From Sandaracinobacteroides saxicola (GTDB taxonomy: Bacteria; Pseudomonadota; Alphaproteobacteria; Sphingomonadales; Sphingomonadaceae), in assembly GCF_014117445.1 (NCBI RefSeq), contig NZ_CP059851.1:3300213-3364212 (forward strand): a DNA stretch of 64,000 bases, written 5' to 3'. Both the position numbers and the translations under genes were made by a program. Below, piece by piece: positions 60,469 to 64,000 of this stretch. Under the pieces are notes generated by a model, which saw only the letters and a program-made list of their open reading frames with translations, ran no database searches and had not been told where the DNA came from. The number at the start of each line of letters is the position of its first letter. Position 1 is the first letter of the stretch.

Positions 60469-61514
60469 AGTCTGTCCTGTTTAGATTGAGGCATACCCGC
60501 TGTTTTTGAGGTAGTTGGCGCACTCGTGCGGAGGGAAGGCGTTGAGGAGGTGGCCGATGCGTTTCCATGTTGCCTCGACGGTCCGTTCGGCGGCTTTGCG
60601 TAAGAGCAGCTTGAGCTTGGCGAAGACCTGTTCGATTGGATTGAGGTCGGGGCTGTAGGGCGGGAGGAACAGGAGCTTGGCGCCTGCCGCCCGGATTGCT
60701 TTGCGCACGGCCTGCCCCTTGTGACTGCCGAGATTGTCCATGATGACGATGTCGCCGGGTGAGAGGGTTGGGACGAGGAACTGCTCGACATAGGCGGTGA
60801 AGAGCTGGCCATTGATGGGTCCGTCGAGCACGCAGGGCGCATCGATCCGGTCACAGCGCAGAGCGGCAACGAAGGTCAGCGTTTTCCATTTGCCGAACGG
60901 GGCCTTGGCGATGAGCTTGCTGCCACGCCTGGACCATCCCCTAAGCGGGGTCATATTGGTCTTGGCCCAGGTCTCGTCGATGAAGACCAGCCGCCTTGGA
61001 TCAAGCCGGCCCTGATACTTCTGCCACTGCGCCCGCCGCCGCGCGATCTTCGGGCGATCCTGTTCGCTGGCGAACAGGCTTTTTTTTGAAGCTGTGGCCG
61101 GCCTTGCGCAGCAACGACCACACCGTGTTCGGGCTGACCCGGTAACCGCGTTCGGCCAACTCCACCGCCAACCCTCGCACCGTCAAATGCGGGCACTCCT
61201 CGAGCCGCAGCAGCATCCATTGCTGCTCGCCCGCCAAGACCCGCCGCTTGCGGCCCCCCATCGGGCGCGAACCAGCACTGCCCGTCTCCCGCAACCGCTG
61301 CGACCACTTCAACGCGCTCGCCACGCTCACACCGAACAACGCTGCAACCTCGCGACCCGATCGGCCCGACAAAACCGCCGCCGCAACACGCTCTCGAAGA
61401 TCATCGCAATAGGCTCGTGCCATCGCTGCCGGCCTCCTGCCCAGCCAGCAGCTTGAATCACAATCATGCCCCCTTGGGAATCCCCCATCGACTCAACCTA
61501 ATTAGGACAGACTC
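60468..61514. mobile_element. IS630-family insertion sequence
   Basis: A 1,047-bp element with terminal inverted repeats beginning GAGTCTGTCC (20 of 23 bases match between ends: left 60468-60490, right 61514-61492). It is flanked by TA on both sides (60466-60467 and 61515-61516), the TA target duplication of IS630/Tc1. It carries a transposase in two overlapping frames on the minus strand. It sits exactly at the shared stop codons of two convergent hydrolase genes. Confidence 0.93.
60481..61423 (-). CDS. IS630 transposase, two frames joined at an A8 run
   Basis: The first frame (61423-61001) encodes the HTH domains: MARAYCDDLRERVAAAVLSG, GREVAALFGVSVASALKW, and LTVRGLAVELAERGYRVSPN. The second frame (to 60481) encodes the DDE catalytic domain: LVFIDETWAKTNMTPLRGW, IVIMDNLGSHKGQAVRK (Asp), PPYSPDLNPIEQVFAKLK (Glu). 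The frames meet at eight A residues (minus strand, 61087-61080); a net +1 shift joins SFKK to SLFASEQDRPK. Programmed slippage or a frameshift mutation could both explain it. Confidence 0.88.
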
Positions 61515-62278
61515 TAAAGCGTGGTGACGAAGCGCGCGATGCGCTCGCCGACGCGGCCGCGCACGGCGTCGTGGAACAGCCAGTGGGGGGCGCCGGGCAG
61601 TTCCTCATAGTCGACGCGGCCGGACAGTTTGCGGGCGGTGCGGCGGCTGACGCCGGCGGTGGTCATGCGGTCGTCGCTGCCGACCAGCACCAGCGCCGGC
61701 ATGGTCAGGCGGGCGTAATCCACCGCGGCACCGCGCGCGCGGTCCAGAAAGGGGGCGGCGATCTGCGCCAGCACGCGCCCCGAATCCCAGGTGAGGAGGC
61801 GGATCGATTCGGCGGTGTCGGCCTCCGGCACGCCATTATAGACGCCGGCGCGGGCCCCGGCGGGGTCGAGCAGGGTGGGCGAGTGCCACCAGCCCCAGCG
61901 GCGCGTGACCGTCCACATGGCGCGGATGGCGGCGGGCGAGGTGCCCGGCGTCGCCGCGGACGGCGCGGTCGCCAGCAGGATCAGGCCGGGCGATTGCAGG
62001 CGGACAGCCGCGAGTTGCGCCACCAGGCCGCCCATGCTGTGGCCGCACAGGATCGGCGGCCGGTCGAACCTCGCCGCGGCGGCGGTAACGGCGTCGGCAT
62101 AGTCGGCGAGCGTCAGCATCTCGATGCCGGTGGGCGCGGGCGCGCCGGGGGGAATGTCGTGCATCGGCAGGTCGATGGCATCGCTTTGGATGCCGGCGGC
62201 GGCGAGTTCGGCGCGCAGCGTGTCGAAGGTGACGGCGCGGCTCCACATGCCGTGGATGAAAAGAATCGGCGTTGTCAC
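61514..62278 (-). CDS. Alpha/beta hydrolase
   Basis: A 254-residue hydrolase. Oxyanion region ILFIHGMWSRAVTFDTLRAE; nucleophile ILCGHSMGGLVAQLAAVR (GHSMG); late Asp VLVGSDDRMTTAGV and C-terminal His PGAPHWLFHDA. The substrate is unknown. The ATG overlaps the maeB stop (ATGA), so it is translated with the malic enzyme. Its own stop (TAG, 61516-61514) is completed by the TA target and the last base of IS630. Confidence 0.88.
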   Translation of the reverse strand: MTTPILFIHGMWSRAVTFDTLRAELAAAGIQSDAIDLPMHDIPPGAPAPTGIEMLTLADYADAVTAAAARFDRPPILCGHSMGGLVAQLAAVRLQSPGLILLATAPSAATPGTSPAAIRAMWTVTRRWGWWHSPTLLDPAGARAGVYNGVPEADTAESIRLLTWDSGRVLAQIAAPFLDRARGAAVDYARLTMPALVLVGSDDRMTTAGVSRRTARKLSGRVDYEELPGAPHWLFHDAVRGRVGERIARFVTTL

Positions 62279-64000
62279 TGGGCGACGCCCGCCGCCGCCA
62301 GCGCCGCCACGGTGACCAGTTCGCTGGCGCCGGCGCTCATCGGGACGATCTGCACGGGGCGGCTCATGTTCATCAGCAGCGGGCCGATGACCTGACCGCT
62401 CCCCATGTTCTTCAGCAATTTGGCGGCGATGTTGGCGGATTGCAGCCCGGGCATGACGAGGACATTGGCCGGGCCGGTCAGGCGGCTGAAGGGGTAATTC
62501 TCCCGCGCGGCGGCGGTCAGCGCGACATCGACCGACATTTCGCCTTCATATTCGAATGGCGGGCGAAGCGCGTCCAGCCGGGCGACGGCCTCGCGCAGCG
62601 CGCCCAGATATTCGCCCGGCGGCGTGCCGAAATTGGAGTAGCTGACGAAGGCGACGCGCGGTTCCAGGCCCAGGCGGCGGGCGGCGGCGGCGGTTTCGAC
62701 GGCGATGTCGGCAAGCTGCTCGCCGGTCGGGCGTTCCGTGACCGCGGTGTCGGCGATCAGGATGGTGCCGGCGCGCCCGGCGAAGATGTGGAAACCGAAG
62801 GGCACGTGGCCGGGCGCCGGGTCGATCACCAGCCGCACCTGTTCCATCACCTGATAAAAATGGCGTGTCGAGCCGCTGATCATGGCGTCCGCTTCGCCAA
62901 GCTCCACCATCAGCGCGGCGAAGATGTTGCGTTCGTGGTTCACCATGCGCTGGATGTCGCGCAGCAGATAGCCCTGGCGTTGCAGCCGGCCATAGAGAAA
63001 CTCGACCATGCGCGGCACCAGCGGGCTGTTGGCGCTGTTGTGGATTTCGAAGGGCGAGACGTCGCCGACGCCGATGCGCGCGAAGGCTTCGAGGATGGGG
63101 TCCTCGCGGCCGACCAGCACCGGCGTGCCATAGCCGCTGTCGCGCAAGGACATGGCGGCGCGCAGCACCACTTCCTGCTCGCCCTCGGCGAACACCACGC
63201 GGCGGTTGCGGCTGCGCGCCGCCTCGAAACTGGCGGCAAGCGCCCCGGCGGTGGGATTGAGGCGCCCGCGCAGCTCGACGCGATAGGCCGCCATGTCGAG
63301 GATCGGCCGGCGGGCGACGCCCGATGCCATCGCCGCCTGGGCGACAGCGGCCGGCACGCGCTCGATGAGGCGCGGGTCGAAGGGGGCCGGGATGATATAG
63401 TTCGGGCCGAAACTGCGCGCGCCACCATAGGCCGCGGCGACCTCTTCCGGCACCGCTTCGCGCGCCAGTTCGGCGAGCGCCTGGGCGGCGGCGAGCTTCA
63501 TCGCCTCGTTGATCTGCGTCGCGCGCACGTCGAGCGCGCCGCGGAAGATGTAGGGGAAGCAGAGGACATTGTTGACCTGGTTGGGATAGTCGCTGCGGCC
63601 GGTCGCCATGATGGCATCACCGCGGACGGCGGCGACATCCTCGGGCGTGATCTCCGGATCGGGGTTGGCCATGGCGAAGATGATGGGTTTCGCCGCCATG
63701 CTGGCGACCATCTCCTTCGTCACGGCGTCCTTCTGGCTCAGCCCCAGGAACACGTCGGCGCCGACCATCGCGTCAGCCAGGCTGCGGGCGTCGGTGGCGA
63801 CGGCGTGGGCGGCCTTCCACTGGTTCATCCCCTCGGTGCGGCCCTGCCAGATCACGCCCTTGGAATCACACAGCGTCACCTGGTTGGCGGGCACGCCCAT
63901 CGCCTTGATCAGTTCGGTGCAGGCGATGGCGGCGGCGCCGGCGCCGTTCACCACCAGCCGCACATCCTTCACGTCGCGGCCCGTCAGGTGCAGCGCGTTC
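62275..64000 (-). CDS. maeB: NADP-dependent malic enzyme with phosphotransacetylase-like domain, partial
   Basis: The last ~575 residues are present; the start lies beyond the window. The malic enzyme part has [20 protein letters not shown] (cofactor site), [17 protein letters not shown] and [20 protein letters not shown]. The C-terminal ~330 residues are a phosphate acetyltransferase-like domain ([40 protein letters not shown]). MaeB decarboxylates malate to pyruvate for NADPH and gluconeogenic flux. A hydrolase gene follows with a 4-bp overlap. Confidence 0.95.
   Translation of the reverse strand, partial: NALHLTGRDVKDVRLVVNGAGAAAIACTELIKAMGVPANQVTLCDSKGVIWQGRTEGMNQWKAAHAVATDARSLADAMVGADVFLGLSQKDAVTKEMVASMAAKPIIFAMANPDPEITPEDVAAVRGDAIMATGRSDYPNQVNNVLCFPYIFRGALDVRATQINEAMKLAAAQALAELAREAVPEEVAAAYGGARSFGPNYIIPAPFDPRLIERVPAAVAQAAMASGVARRPILDMAAYRVELRGRLNPTAGALAASFEAARSRNRRVVFAEGEQEVVLRAAMSLRDSGYGTPVLVGREDPILEAFARIGVGDVSPFEIHNSANSPLVPRMVEFLYGRLQRQGYLLRDIQRMVNHERNIFAALMVELGEADAMISGSTRHFYQVMEQVRLVIDPAPGHVPFGFHIFAGRAGTILIADTAVTERPTGEQLADIAVETAAAARRLGLEPRVAFVSYSNFGTPPGEYLGALREAVARLDALRPPFEYEGEMSVDVALTAAARENYPFSRLTGPANVLVMPGLQSANIAAKLLKNMGSGQVIGPLLMNMSRPVQIVPMSAGASELVTVAALAAAGVAQ

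Overview
The window is about 64 kb of high-GC DNA (roughly two thirds G+C, strong GC bias at third codon positions). It comes from an alphaproteobacterial chromosome, most likely Sphingomonadales. The evidence is gene order (mutM-rpsT-dnaA; purN-purM back to back with DUF2066-hda-ppk1; obgE-proB-proA-nadD-rsfS; rplU-rpmA), a TonB-dependent receptor, a mitochondrial-like SDR and DUF885/amidohydrolase genes typical of sphingomonads. The genus cannot be fixed from sequence alone. There are no rRNA genes, CRISPR arrays or prophages; one tRNA and one intact-looking IS630 element are present.

Layout. 1-5.9 kb: a TonB receptor diverges from a TetR regulator followed by a tightly overlapping cassette (SMP-30-like propeller, Rieske oxygenase, MFS exporter, serine hydrolase, DUF2141 protein). 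Two near-identical operator-like palindromes flank tetR, so receptor, regulator and cassette look like one regulon. 6-11 kb: minus-strand operon obgE-proB-(AT-rich membrane ORF)-proA-nadD-rsfS. 11-16 kb: rplU-rpmA, two secreted hydrolases and a BrnTA toxin-antitoxin pair. 16-25.8 kb: mostly minus-strand metabolic genes (Baeyer-Villiger-type monooxygenase, MFS, NYN nuclease, SDR, EamA transporter, purH, cysK). 25.9-31.8 kb: peptide-type binding lipoprotein, thiolase, tRNA-Pro, an orphan ccmA-like ATPase with a ferric-reductase-like membrane protein, and a MerR/TipAS regulator with a textbook operator.

31.8-44.5 kb: purN-purM, DUF2066-hda-ppk1, a deacetylase, and the dnaA locus (mutM-rpsT-dnaA). 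The dnaA locus is bracketed by two PIN-domain toxin-antitoxin modules. 44.6-49.9 kb: a serine hydrolase under a perfect 26-bp palindrome, an outer-membrane protein and thrS. 50-57 kb: a secreted zinc metalloprotease fused to seven exact 44-residue repeats, a TPR/TonB-C protein, a DUF442 phosphatase, a patatin and a DUF1254/1214 protein. 57.3-64 kb: thiolase, enoyl-CoA hydratase, an alpha/beta hydrolase, IS630, another hydrolase and a truncated malic enzyme (MaeB).

Besides the genes, the window carries a scattered family of palindromic mosaic repeats. They begin at gene ends, often with the stop codon inside the first hairpin, and in places have become part of proteins (enoyl-CoA hydratase, patatin, alpha/beta hydrolase). 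The most unusual items are the metalloprotease-propeller, the toxin-antitoxin modules around dnaA, the foreign ORF fitted between proB and proA, the coding repeats, and the IS630 insertion into shared stop codons.
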